Below, piece after piece: positions 39,801 through 51,800 of a DNA stretch of 64,000 nucleotides; position 1 is the first letter of the stretch; each line of letters starts with the position of its first letter. The notes under the pieces were generated by a model. It was given only the letters and a program-made list of their open reading frames with translations. It searched no databases and was not told where the DNA came from. This DNA comes from Orthonyx spaldingii (Eukaryota > Chordata > Aves > Passeriformes > Orthonychidae). Made by a program: the position numbers and the translations under genes. The DNA lies in contig VZTJ01001450.1 of assembly GCA_013397795.1 (NCBI GenBank), positions 62,001-126,000 on the forward strand. Direction: 5' to 3'.

Positions 39801-42800
39801 ATTATCAAATGCAGCTGTAAACCCAGCACCACCACCCTGTTCACCACTAAACCATGTCCTCAAGTGTCACATCCACACATTTGTTGAACACTTCCAGGAA
39901 TGGCATCTCCACCACTGCCCTGGCAGCCTGTTCAGTGCTTCCAGATGCTCATTCCTGGCTCTCCCCTTGTTTTGCAGCAATGCTGTGACTGCTGTAGCCT
40001 GGGCCTGCGGCTGAGGAGTGAGGGGAAAACCTGCGAGTCCAACATCAACCTGGGCTACCCCTGCAGCCACGTGATGCTGTCCTGCTGTGAAGGAGGGGAT
40101 CACTTCGTCCACCCCGAGATCAAGCGGCACCCTGAGCCTCTGCCCACAGTGACCCCTGAGAAGGGTGAGTGTCCCTCTGAGACTGGGAGAAGCTGCAGAC
40201 CAGGGTGACCTCCCTTGTGCCTGGTTCTCAGTGGCTCTGTGCAATATCTGTCCCTCCAGCCTTACCGAGGGAGGAGGGGAACCTCCAGCGCAGTGGTGTT
40301 ATCCCCAGGATGGGTTCCTTTGTTCTCATCCTTGGAGTGACTGTTCTGGGCAGACTTTCATGGCACTGGTGTGACTGAACGCCCGTTCTGTGCAGTCCCA
40401 ATGGCAGAAAGCTGTCAGAGACGTTGTGTTGTAGTTTCAGAGCGGGAGGAGCACAACGAAGCGCTGTCCATCAGCAGTGAGGCCGAGCTGTCCAATAACC
40501 TGCCTGGAGATGACCTGGATGAGTGTCTCCTCTACGGGGGGGAGCTCTGCCAGCATTTGTGCATCAACACCGTGGGCTCCTACAAGTGCTCGTGTTTCCC
40601 GGAGTTCACTCTGCAGGACGATGGCACCAGCTGCGCTCCAGGTGACAGAAGGGACAGGAGGGGCACTGTCTTTAGCCCTTTACTCATCCACCAAGATTTT
40701 CTTTAGTTTCTCTGCAGGTTCTCTGAGGGTTTTTTATGGGTGTTGATACATGGACGTGTTCGGTAGAAATTGTAAAATGTAAAGAAAAATAATAATTTAG
40801 AAATCTTAATTATGCCTTGTTTTTGTGTTTGGTGGCGTGAGATAAGGGTGGTGTTTCATAAAATCAAGAGTGTTTGCACTTTTTAGAAAAGGATTTGTAA
40901 AGATTTTTAAAGAAATGCCTGTTCTTCTCAGAGCAGTTTTGTGTTTCACAGTTAGGTTTTCTTTAGATAAACTTAACTCAGTTCAGACAGACAGCATTGC
41001 TTCCTAAGCTTTGATTTTTATCTAAAATCATTAACATCCTTCAGTGATAACAAACTCTAAATTTATCTAGTGTGGTGGAAGTCTGGAAAAGGAAGTCTAT
41101 TGTGTTGTAATTGTTTTGATGTGTGGAGTTCTCCAATGGCAAGATTTCAAATCAGATAACCCAGAAAGTTGAAACCTCATATTAGTTACAAGTGCTTTCT
41201 GTTATTTAACGAGCAAAACCAGTGTTTCCATCCAATGACAGAATTCCTTAGGCTTCTAATACTCTGCCCAAGCCAAACAATGAGCGTTCTGTGTGCCATC
41301 CTTCTCAGCGTGGTGTTACAGCATTTACCTCAGTAATGCATTTGACTGTTCCTGTGGCAGCTCTCTGCTCTGTTTGTATTAAAATTCTGGAAAAGGAACC
41401 TAATCCAAAAGAGGCAAAGAAAAGTTCTTATTTTAGCACTGCAAAATTTGGCCTGATCGCTCACCTGGAGCATATTTGTGGCTTTGTTTTGCTTTGCTTC
41501 TCCCGGCACTGCCTCAGCTGAAGTTCTGGGTGAAACATCTGGGTTGTCTGGGTAGTCACGTTCCTGCTGATGCCACAGCCCGTTGTGTGTCTGTGCTGGC
41601 TCCATTTGCTCAAGGAAATCACTCTTCCCACACCCCAAACCTGCGCTGCAGTACCCTTAACTTAATACCAGTTAAGGCTGTCACTGTTTGGGGGCTCACC
41701 CTTTGCTCCAGGTGGCATCGATGGGAACAGGACACACCCTCTTCAGGGAGAATTTAGCCTTATTGATTTAGGCTTCTGTTTTGATGATACTGATAAACTG
41801 GGTTACTCTTATTGATGTAACAGAGCTCTTTTTTTTCTGATACCTTTAACATTGCTGTCTGTTGAAAATATTAGTGGCAGACAGCAGCTGTCATGTTTTC
41901 CACTTGGCTGTACAAAAGTCATTCCAAAGTGTCCTGTGCTTGTAAAGGTGTTTGTTGTTTGTCTGTGTTGAAATAGGAAGGACAGAATAAGGTCAAGGGC
42001 CTGTTTTGAGTTTGGATTTTTTTTCCATCAAATACTGAATGAAAGACAGCCACTGTATTTCAAATATTGCAAATGTTTTAAAAGTAAAATTAGAACTTTC
42101 TGGTTTATCAAGATATTGCAGTACTTTACAGAAGTTACTGCCAGCCAGGCTCTCTGATCTGTGCCCATGATGTTTGTTTCCTCCTCCAAACCATGCTGGA
42201 GTGGGGTGAATGGGATCCCCCTTGCCATGGGGTGTCTGGTGGGGACGGTGCTGTCCCTGATCCTCCCTTGCCTTACAGATCCTGACAGAGAACAGGTGAC
42301 CAGGCTGGAAGCTGAAGCCACCGTCCCTCCAATAGCTTCTCCCTCCCAGCCCATCCTCGTGGTGTCCCTGCAGGAGGAGCAGGACAAGTGCAAAGGTACA
42401 GCAGAGGTGTCAGCTGCAGAGGCAGGCGAGTGAGGAGCGTTTAGAGACAGAATAAAACTCCCCTCATCCCTTCAACCAGTCTGGCTGCAGTGCAAAGCCT
42501 TCATCTGTTACCCTCCACAAGGCTGAGGAATTGTCAGGGGAAAGCCAAGGGAGACATTTGAGGCTGCTCTCTGCTTTCAGGGCTATTCCCCAGCTGCTCC
42601 TCAGTGTGGGGTGAGCTGTGCAGGGGACTGTGAGCGGCGCAGGTGGGAGAGGCCAGGTGTGTGTGGCAGCAGCAGGCAGGGAGGGAGTGCTGAGGGCTGC
42701 CTGCATGGGTGGGTTGCAGGCTGATTCCCCTTGCCTGAACTGGGATTGTGCCTGGCTGGCGTGGCAGTGTGTAACTGCAGCTGACCTGTGCTGCGGGTCC

Positions 42801-45800
42801 TGATGCCTTCTGCAATTTTGTGTTGTGCAGATAACGGCCCCTGCAAGCACCTCTGCAACATCGTGGCAGGAGAAGCCGTGTGCTCCTGCATGGCTGGGTA
42901 CACACTCATGGCTGATGGGGTTTCCTGTGAAGGTGAGTGCTTCGGGCTCCCCACAGAGATGTGGTTAGATGTTTGTGTAGCTCACACCCCTGGGTGTTCC
43001 TTGTTTTCAGAGCTGTGAATTGCAGTGCCAGCAGAGAGACCCTTTGGCACAAGGAGTCCCAGTTCTGCCTCAGGCACCTCCTCAAGCACACTGTGGCTGT
43101 TACCTGGAGACTTCAGGTGGAGGCAAGCCTGGACTGCTGCTCTTCTCTGACACTGCAGGCTTTTTATCAGCCCTTTTGGTTTCTCTTCTCGCTCAGGTTC
43201 CTGCCCAGGGTGCAGAGCTGTGCACATGCAGAGTTCCTTGGGAGCAGTGAGCAGGACATGGCACCTCTGCTGTCCTGGGGCACCCTCGGAGCACAGCTCT
43301 GCCCTGGCATCTGTCCTGTTTGGTTTTATTTCCTCCTGCCTTGCAAACCTGAACTCACTGAGGCTTCACAGCTGAGGAGGGATGTGCCATGGGAGCTGGG
43401 CCAGCTCCAGGTGCTCCAGCTCTGGCCTGCACAGAGATGAGCAGTGAATCCCAAAGCTGCATCATGACCATTCACATGATATAAATTTTAAATGCACATC
43501 CCTGAGTAGTGACAAAGGATGTGTTTGGCCAGGGAGGATTTGGGGGTCAGAAGCAATGCCCCATGACATACCTTAATTATAAATCTCTAAGTATGGGAGC
43601 AATAACAGTGAAATGCAAGTAGAAGCTCCCAATGCTCAGAATTGCTCACAAATGATCCACATCGCTCTTAATCTTAGATCTTACTGAATAACAAATCATT
43701 CTCATGAAATTCCAGACAGTCTGTGAAGAAAATGGGATTTTAATATCACCAGATGAAATATTCACAGTGCACTGCTTACTCAAGTGTGGTGGAAGCTAAT
43801 TTGATTAATTAATGTCAGAATCAAAAGGGGCATTTCAAGGCAATCGTTTTCCTACAGGAAATGAAAAAATTTGTATTTGTCAGTGGATTCAGTGAGTTTA
43901 GACGTTAGCAAGGGACATTTATAATCTCTATTGAAGTCAGGATCTGATGGTGAGGGTGGTGGTGCACTGGAACAGGTTTCCTTCAGGGAGTGTGCACTGT
44001 CTCTGTGTCTCTGCCTGCCTGCTTTTAGGATGTTTCTCTCTGGAATGGCAAAGTACAGGAGAGTGAGCCAGGACTAGACGATCTCTGAGGGTTTATTGCA
44101 GCCCTGTTTTCAGTGTGACACTGCATGTGTTACAGCCTGCTGCTGCTGTGGGAGCTCCAGCACACTTCATCTCGGCATCTCCGGCGTGAAAGCAATGTTG
44201 TTTCATTCCAGCACTGTTCTAATAGAGTTCTGTTTTTCCCTTTTGGCTGCCACGTGCTGCTGTAGATTTGGATGAGTGCCTGACAGGTGCTCAGGCTTGT
44301 TCCAGCGGACAGTTATGTGTGAACACACTGGGATCATTCTCCTGTGTCAGCCACAGTGGGATGTGTGCAGAGGGCTTTATTCCCAACAGGCATAGGATAT
44401 GTGTGGGTAAGACGAGGGGTTCACCCCGTTCACCACAGCATCATCACCCTCCATGCTCTGCCACGCCGCCACACCATCTGTGCTCCAGGCTCTCTGGCCA
44501 TCTCTGCATACGACATTTCAGAGCCAGTCAGTACAAACACATGTGCACCATTTGCTCAGCCCCTTCACCTCATGAATTGTGTGCAGTTTGGCTTTTCCCC
44601 CAGCAATACATTCTCAGGATGCAAATAATCTTGTGCAAAAGCCCCGGGCCCATGGGTGTGATGAGCACAGCAGCACTGAGGGCTGCAGACTGAGCTGAGG
44701 GAACAGCCGCTGATGTCTCTGGGCAGTTCAGCACTGCCGAGTTCCAGACACCACCAAACACCAAAGCTGCTGAAATACAGCTCAAGAATCCGCGTGAGTC
44801 CGGGCCCTGGAAAAGATCCGCTCCAAAGGGATGGCATTTTAACATTCACTTTGTTGATTCTGGCACAAATTTCTTTGTGTAAAAGTCAAGGATGCATCAT
44901 CATTCTGCTGGATCATCCCTGCTGGTTGAGTTCATGCAAGGAACCGATCAATTTTTACAAGTGTATTTATGAGGATTTAATTTGCTTCCAGCAGCCAGGG
45001 CCTCAGCTTATGAAACAGTTTCTTTTTTGGGTACTTTTCTAGAGGCTGGCTTAGCAGGCAGCAGCAGTGTTGCCTGGAAAAATGGAGCACCTGGAGACCT
45101 CCAGCCATCCATGAAAGCATCAGTGCCTGTGACTTGAATGTCCTGTGTGAATGCAGTGCCTTCTCCCACCCCTGTCCTCCTCCCTACATTTATAACACCT
45201 TTTTTGACCACCACAGCTTTGATTTTGTTCCTGTCTTTGAAGCTCTGTGATCTCCTCTGATTGATAAGCACTGTGGCATTTGGGCATGAGCAGGAAAACT
45301 TCTGCAGTGTCAGAATCCAGAGAAGAACGGTGATTTGCCACCTTTTGGGTGTTTCTTAAATTGTCACGAAAGACACAACTCTCATTTGTGAAGCTAAAAG
45401 ACCCCTTCTCCCTCACTAAACTCCAAACTTCTGTGTTCCTCTAATGCAGAGCAGTTTTTACAGGTATCCTTTTAAATAATCTAAAAAACTTTGGGAATTC
45501 TTTTCCTTTTTTGTGTGCGCTCCCTGCTCCCATCCAGCTCTGCTCCGTGTGTGGTGCCAGGAGAACATTTGCCATGTTTAACATTTTTTCCTACGTTTGT
45601 AGTCCAAGGGGAAAGCCACAAGCATACTGTGGTTTGTGTTTTGCTCCCGAGGTATCCTTTTCCAGCCTAACTGCTTTTGTGCTCCACCTTGAGCTGTCTC
45701 AAACACCAGGAGAAAACCTTTGGTGATTTGTTTGCAAATTCTTCTTGGTTTAATGATGTTACTCTTTGCATATTCTAGGGACGGGAGGAACAATCTTTGC

Positions 45801-48800
45801 ACAGCCACAAACCAGCTGATAACCTTTGATCTGTGGGATTTCCTTTAGTCAGACGTGGGGATTATAATTCCAGGTGCATTCAGGAGCAGATACCCAGGAT
45901 TGCCACAAGCCAAGCACGCACAAAGAGGAGTCACCAGCTGTTCAAACAGCTCTCACACAGCACCCCTGCGTCCCTTTGTGAGCAGATGCTGGATTGTCCT
46001 TAGGCTGAGAGCTCCATGTTCTCCAGAGATAAGAGAGTTGTGAATGGGGATTGCTTTTCTGGCAAAGTCATTTCCACCACTCCCTGTGCACTGACTGCTC
46101 TGCTCCTTTTTTGCTGCTCCCACCTCAGTTTCACTCCTGACAGGGAACAGGACGTGGTCACTTTATCCTGAAACTCTGTGTGAGCACTGGGTGGGTGGTT
46201 GCAAAATAACAAAGTGCCTACATTGCACAGATGTGTCCCATAAACAGAGCTGAGGCAATTTGAAGAGAAAAAAATAATGAGAGAGTGCAGATGCAGGACA
46301 AGAAAAGTCTACATTTCACTTTTCTTAATAGAAGGTGCATCAAAATGAGTTTTTGATGTCAAAGTACATATTGAAATAAATAGCACTAGGTAAATGTTGA
46401 TATTGCTCTGCAAAAATGCCAACTCTTGGATGCAATAGATGTGCTCAGGGATCGTGTGTGTGTTGCTGTTTGCAGCAACAGTTCTGGGGAAGAAAAGCTA
46501 TTACATGATTGCATTTCATTCTGGGTTCTGCTGACATAAAGTGAGGAATGTTGCTGCCACACACATAAACTGAGTAGATTCCTCAAAAATTAACTGTGTG
46601 ACTTGTTTTCGCTATAGTACTGAATTATTTTTCCTCTTTTTCCTGTTTTTTAAAGTAAATATCATCTTACCCTACCTCACGGCCTTAATTGGGTTGGATG
46701 AATAATGCAGCTGGTCCGGTGTTGGAATTAACTGTGTTTCAGGCTGAAAACATAACTCCTGTTATTCCTAGAGCTCTGTCAAGCATCTTACTGGCTTGTT
46801 GAGTTGGTTTCCAGGACTGGAGGGAGACAGGTTATGGGCACTGAGGATTTTATGGCGTGTTTAGGAATTTGTTTAGAAAAATGAACAAAAAAGGGGATGT
46901 TTGCATAATAAACTGAACAGGCGACTCTGGTGGGCTGATGGCACAGACAGAGGTTCGTGCCCTGACACTGGACAGGCAGAGCAGAGCTTTGCATGGCCAT
47001 GGCTCAGGGTTTAAGCCTTGCAGCTCAGCCCAGCTCACAGTCAGGCTTTAGAGCTTGTCAGTGTCTCACGTGCACAAAGCTTCCATTGGAAACAAGAATT
47101 CTGGATTGCAATCTGCCAGTTTCCATAATTTTAATTTCCTCAAATGTGTTCCAGCCAGTTCTGCATATTTTTTCAAGTACTCAGAATTTTGAAAATTGAA
47201 TCAAAAATATAGACAAAATATGAAATTATATTAGATTTTTTTTTTCTCTATGAAATCACCACCTTTTTTTTTTTGCCTGTTACTTAATATTCCACCTGCT
47301 AATCATGTGGCATGCCTCCTACCCTCTTTGGTTCATATTTCAGACAAACATGGTGCTGGACTGACTCAAGTTCACGAGCTGCAGTGTGGTGCTGTCAGTT
47401 TGTTTATATGAGAGGCCTTTTTGTGGTTTGCAAGAACAGATAATCTCAGATCTGTGGTACAGCCAGCAGAAAGCCTTGCACTGGTTTGGGTGCTGTTTAG
47501 TGGCCATCCATAGCTGGTTTTCTCTAAAATAAAGTTTAAAATCATAAAAATTATTAAAGAACTAAGTCCAAGTAGTGAGAGGGATCTACCACAGTGCCTT
47601 GGATTCATCTCCCAGCATGTGAGGGTTTTGCTACCCCCACAAGATCTCTTGTGGAAATTCTCCTCATTGCAATGAATAGAAACTGGGAAACTGCACCAGC
47701 ATTAGGGGACACAGCCCTGTAGGAACTTGAGGGCAGGCAAGGAGCTGCTGCTCAGTGGAGGAGCTTAGACTTGGTGTGGGACAGGTGGAAGAGCCCCAGG
47801 TGATGGCCAGGACCTTGCTGGGGGTTAACCTGCTGCTTTGGAAAGCAGGTCCACAGCATGTGAAGAGCAGCGATGGCAAACAGAAAGAAAACAAAAGGAA
47901 AATACAAATAAGTGAGAAGTGGAACCAAGCTAATACAGGTCTTGCAAAACTCAGTGCACATCACCAGTTATTCAAACCCCCCAGGAACTGAAATTTTTTG
48001 GTGCTCCTCTTCATTTCTTTGCTAGAAAACCAGCTGGCACCTTTTTTAAGACAAAAATCTTTTCAAATGGCTTTTCCTGTTTTCGTGCTCCACAGGGGAA
48101 GTCATATATCTGATGTACTTATCTGAGAATGAGGTTCTACAGCCAAAATGAAAATCTGATTTAAACAATACTTGCTTTATTGTGTAGTATGGAAACAGCT
48201 TCACGCACAGAGCAGCCAGAGGACTGGTAATGGTTCTGGTCACATTTGGCTTTTGTTAGCTCTGGCAATTCCTAGCTTTATATAGAACTGTGAACATGTG
48301 AGGCTTTGTGGAGATTGGCAGGAAAGTTTCTCTTCCCAGTCTCTGCCCCTTTTTGTTGCTTCTAAGTATTTTCTCATCATGCTGTTCTAGCTTTCATTAT
48401 TACCATAAGCAAAACCTGAATTTGAGATGATTTCATCCAAGCCTATCAAAACATATCATTTTAAAGGTGTTTCATATTCCTTCCCTAATTGTCCCACACT
48501 CTGCAATCTTGTGTTCAAGTGATTTTTTAAAAAGAACTTTTCCGTTACTCCACCTGCTGAAATCAAATCTCTTTAAAGCTCTAAATACAAATTTACAAAC
48601 TTTATTGAGCCATCAGGGTTCCTCTCTCCATGAGTTCCTGCATATCCCGTCCAGTGATGCATTCCTTAGGGAATAGGGACAGGCATCACCCAGCCCAGGG
48701 CAGCCTCAGCTCCCATCCCTGGCCTGAGGCAGCAGGGCTGGTCCGTGGCCTGGGCTGTGGAAGTGTGGGGAGCAATGAGCATTAATCCCTTTCTCAGTGA

Positions 48801-51800
48801 GCATTAATCAGTGAGCATTAATCCCTTTCTCACTCACTTTCCCAGGAGTTCCCATCCCTTCACCATACCTGGCCATCAATCCTCTGCCCATCCTGCCTTT
48901 ACTCAGTCCTGTCCATCCCTGTCCCCAGTGCCTGCACCATCCCCATGGCCTTTGGGAAGAGGGGATGAGAAGGAAATCTCCCTGTGATTTGTGTCTCTTC
49001 AGTTACTCTGTGCTAACTAAAGACCCTGGAATAAAAACACTTCCATCAGAGCACTGTATTGACTGTCTTTTGGAAGAAATGCTTTCACTTGAGCTTTCCA
49101 CTCCTTCCAAAAGGGCAGGAAGAGGGAGATGCCTTGGTCCCGTGTGGCACTGATTTGTTCCCTCTTTCTCGCAGACATCAACGAGTGTGTGACAGAGAGA
49201 CACACCTGCCAGAGGAGAGAGCACTGTGTCAACACCATGGGCTCCTTCCGCTGCCTGCAGGAGCTGAGCTGCCAGCCGGGCCACGAGCTGAAGGATGGGG
49301 AGTGTGTGGGTAAGGAAGTGTTCCTGAGCTCTCGCACGAAGGGGAGGAAAGGGATTGCACAGCATCTTGTTGTTGCTGCTCTGTGGTATCAGCGCTGTAG
49401 CTAAAAAAGGCTGCTCATCACGGAAGTGTTGGGCTTTGCAGGCTCCTTCTGCACATTCACTCATTGGAAATGTTTCCAGGGATAACTGTAAATCATTTAG
49501 AAAATAGGTGAAACCTTGTGAGTTAGGATTGGCCCTGTTTTTAAGGCATTAGAGAGAGATCTCCCTGATGGAGGAATCCCCCTTTACTCCTCTGCCTGGC
49601 TCAGCTGATGCTGTTTGCTGGTGATTCCAGCAAAAATTCCCAGCCTGAGTGGATCACTAGGCAGTAGGGACCTGAATCAAATTTGCTGCAGGACCTGACA
49701 AATCCTGAAGTCCACAAGCAAACACATTTAACCCTCAGATTTCCCACTGGTAACATGTGTCTGTTTAAATAATGCCTCCGAATTTCCCTGCTGGAAGTTA
49801 GCTGGCCATGAAGGCTACTGGAAGTTGGAGCTTAACCAATCCCAGTTTGGTGTTTTGGTGCGATTCACAGATATCGACGAATGCGAGAGAGGCACTCACA
49901 GCTGCAAAGTGAACTTTGTTTGTCAGAACACAGAGGGGTCGTTCTACTGCGAGTCCAAGCAGCGCTGCATGGATGGGTTCCTGCAGGACCCCGAGGGGAA
50001 CTGTGTTGGTGAGTGTGAGCAGTGTCTGCCCTGTGCTGCAGCACTGGCTTGCTCCCGGCCTTTCAGGGGCTGTGTACTGACCCTTTGGATGCGTGGTTTT
50101 CCTCAAACCCTGCTGTGAGTTTAATGTCCACGCCACTGTCCATTTAAAGATGTGAATACTTGCATGTTGAATTTGAAAGTATTCCCATAACAGACCTTCA
50201 TCAGCCTTGTCTTTGTAGCACAAGAAATTGAAGTGAAGAAAAAGAAGTGACAGTCGGAAGAAAACAGAGCAGAAGGGTTAAATAGCACCTCTCACTGCTC
50301 TGTTTGTTTTCTTCACCAGATATCAATGAGTGCACATCGCTCCCTGAGCCCTGCAAACCAGGATTCAACTGCATCAACACAGTGGGGTCCTACACGTGCC
50401 AGAGGAACATGCTGAGCTGCAGCAGGGGCTACCACTCCAACGAGGAGGGCACGCGCTGCGTCGGTGAGGGCAGGCTCGGGGCTGGGCGGGGGCTCCCTCA
50501 GGGGAAGGAGTCTGTTTCACTCCTGAAGAGATGTTTGGAGTTACCTCCAGATTCCTAAATGTGTTTGGGGAACGGGAATTTGCTGTCCCTGCAGCTCTGG
50601 GATTTGTTTGTGCTGCGGGATGCTGCGCTGATGTCTGATCACTCCATGGAGCTCCTCTTGGTATGCTCAGCAACTGGTTTTGACTGCAGACGGGATTCAC
50701 TGGCTCCCACTCTGGAGAGGACGTGTTTTAGTTACCTTTTAAACTCATGCTGTCAGTCAGGCCCACAGTCCTTTGGTAGGTTTTGTAGCAGCTCCATGGA
50801 AGAGAAGCGATCTGCAGCAAACGAGCAGCTCTGGGTTTGTGGGCCCGCAGGAGTAGCACCAAGTGGATGTTCTTTGTAGGGATGTTCTGTGCATGGTGTT
50901 CCCCATTACATCCACTTGTGATGGTGTTTAGGATAAATTCTCACTGTGTGAAAAGAATTCTAGGAGAATGAGTGTATGAAATATTCCTACAGGCTGGCAT
51001 GCAGCTTGATCCTGATTTGTATTTGTTCCCATGTGTTTAGGGAGTTACTGACTCAGAATAGCAGATTTCAGCAGTTGTTAGCCTTTGTTTGTAAATGAGC
51101 ACGTGAGGCACCAAGGAATGGGAAGCTCAGCTTGGTGCCCAAGGCAAGGCTGGCTGTGTGTTCTCCAGCTCCCCATGTTCTGAGTTGCATGAGGTAGGAA
51201 ATCCTAAAGTGGCAGTGGGGGCAACAAAAAAAGAAATGACAGAGCAGCAGTTTGCTTAGTGGTGATACCCCAGTGGTTTTTACTTAAAGGAAGGGTGACC
51301 AGTGAACAAAATGTGCTTTGTGGTGCTGCAGGTGGCTGGAAACCGTGTTGACAGCCATTCATTTGGTCATGGTTAGCAACTTGTAGTGCAAACCAGTGGT
51401 ACAGCTGCACCCCATTTCCACAGATATTTCATCATTCACCTTTTTGCTCTCCATTATCCTTTGCCTCCCCTCATGGTTTTACCGCCAGGACTATCCAGAC
51501 CATGCTTGGCCAGTGGAAAGGTGGAGAAGATTTGGAAGTAGCAGTTTTGGAAGGAACAGTTCATGTGTGCAAGTGAGGAAACTGAGAAAGCTTCCAAATA
51601 CTGTGTGTTGTAAGTTGAGGGCAAAGTAGTGCAGTGTTGTTTGTTCTGTTACAGCCTGAGATGCTTCAGTTCTTACAAAAAGAAGGTCCAAAAGTCTCAG
51701 TTGCTATGCAGAGAAGAAAGAAGAAAAGCATATGGTCCTAATTTCCTCTCTCTGTGATAAAGACTGGTTTCTTTGAGGCATTACAATGGCTAATTAGATT

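Larger units (their letters stand above)
35710..39977 (+). other. FBLN2: FBLN2 intron between anaphylatoxin exons 2 and 3
   Basis: It begins GTGAGC and ends TTTTGCAG. It contains a 27-bp tandem duplication at 35885-35943 and an antisense CR1 3' end at 39760-39942. The rest is AT-rich unique sequence with no recognised gene. Confidence 0.85.

Noticed and set aside
42464..42954. Overlapping minus-strand frames of 117-128 codons
   Set aside because: They lie opposite the GC-rich intron and the EGF2 exon, with no domain or conserved start.
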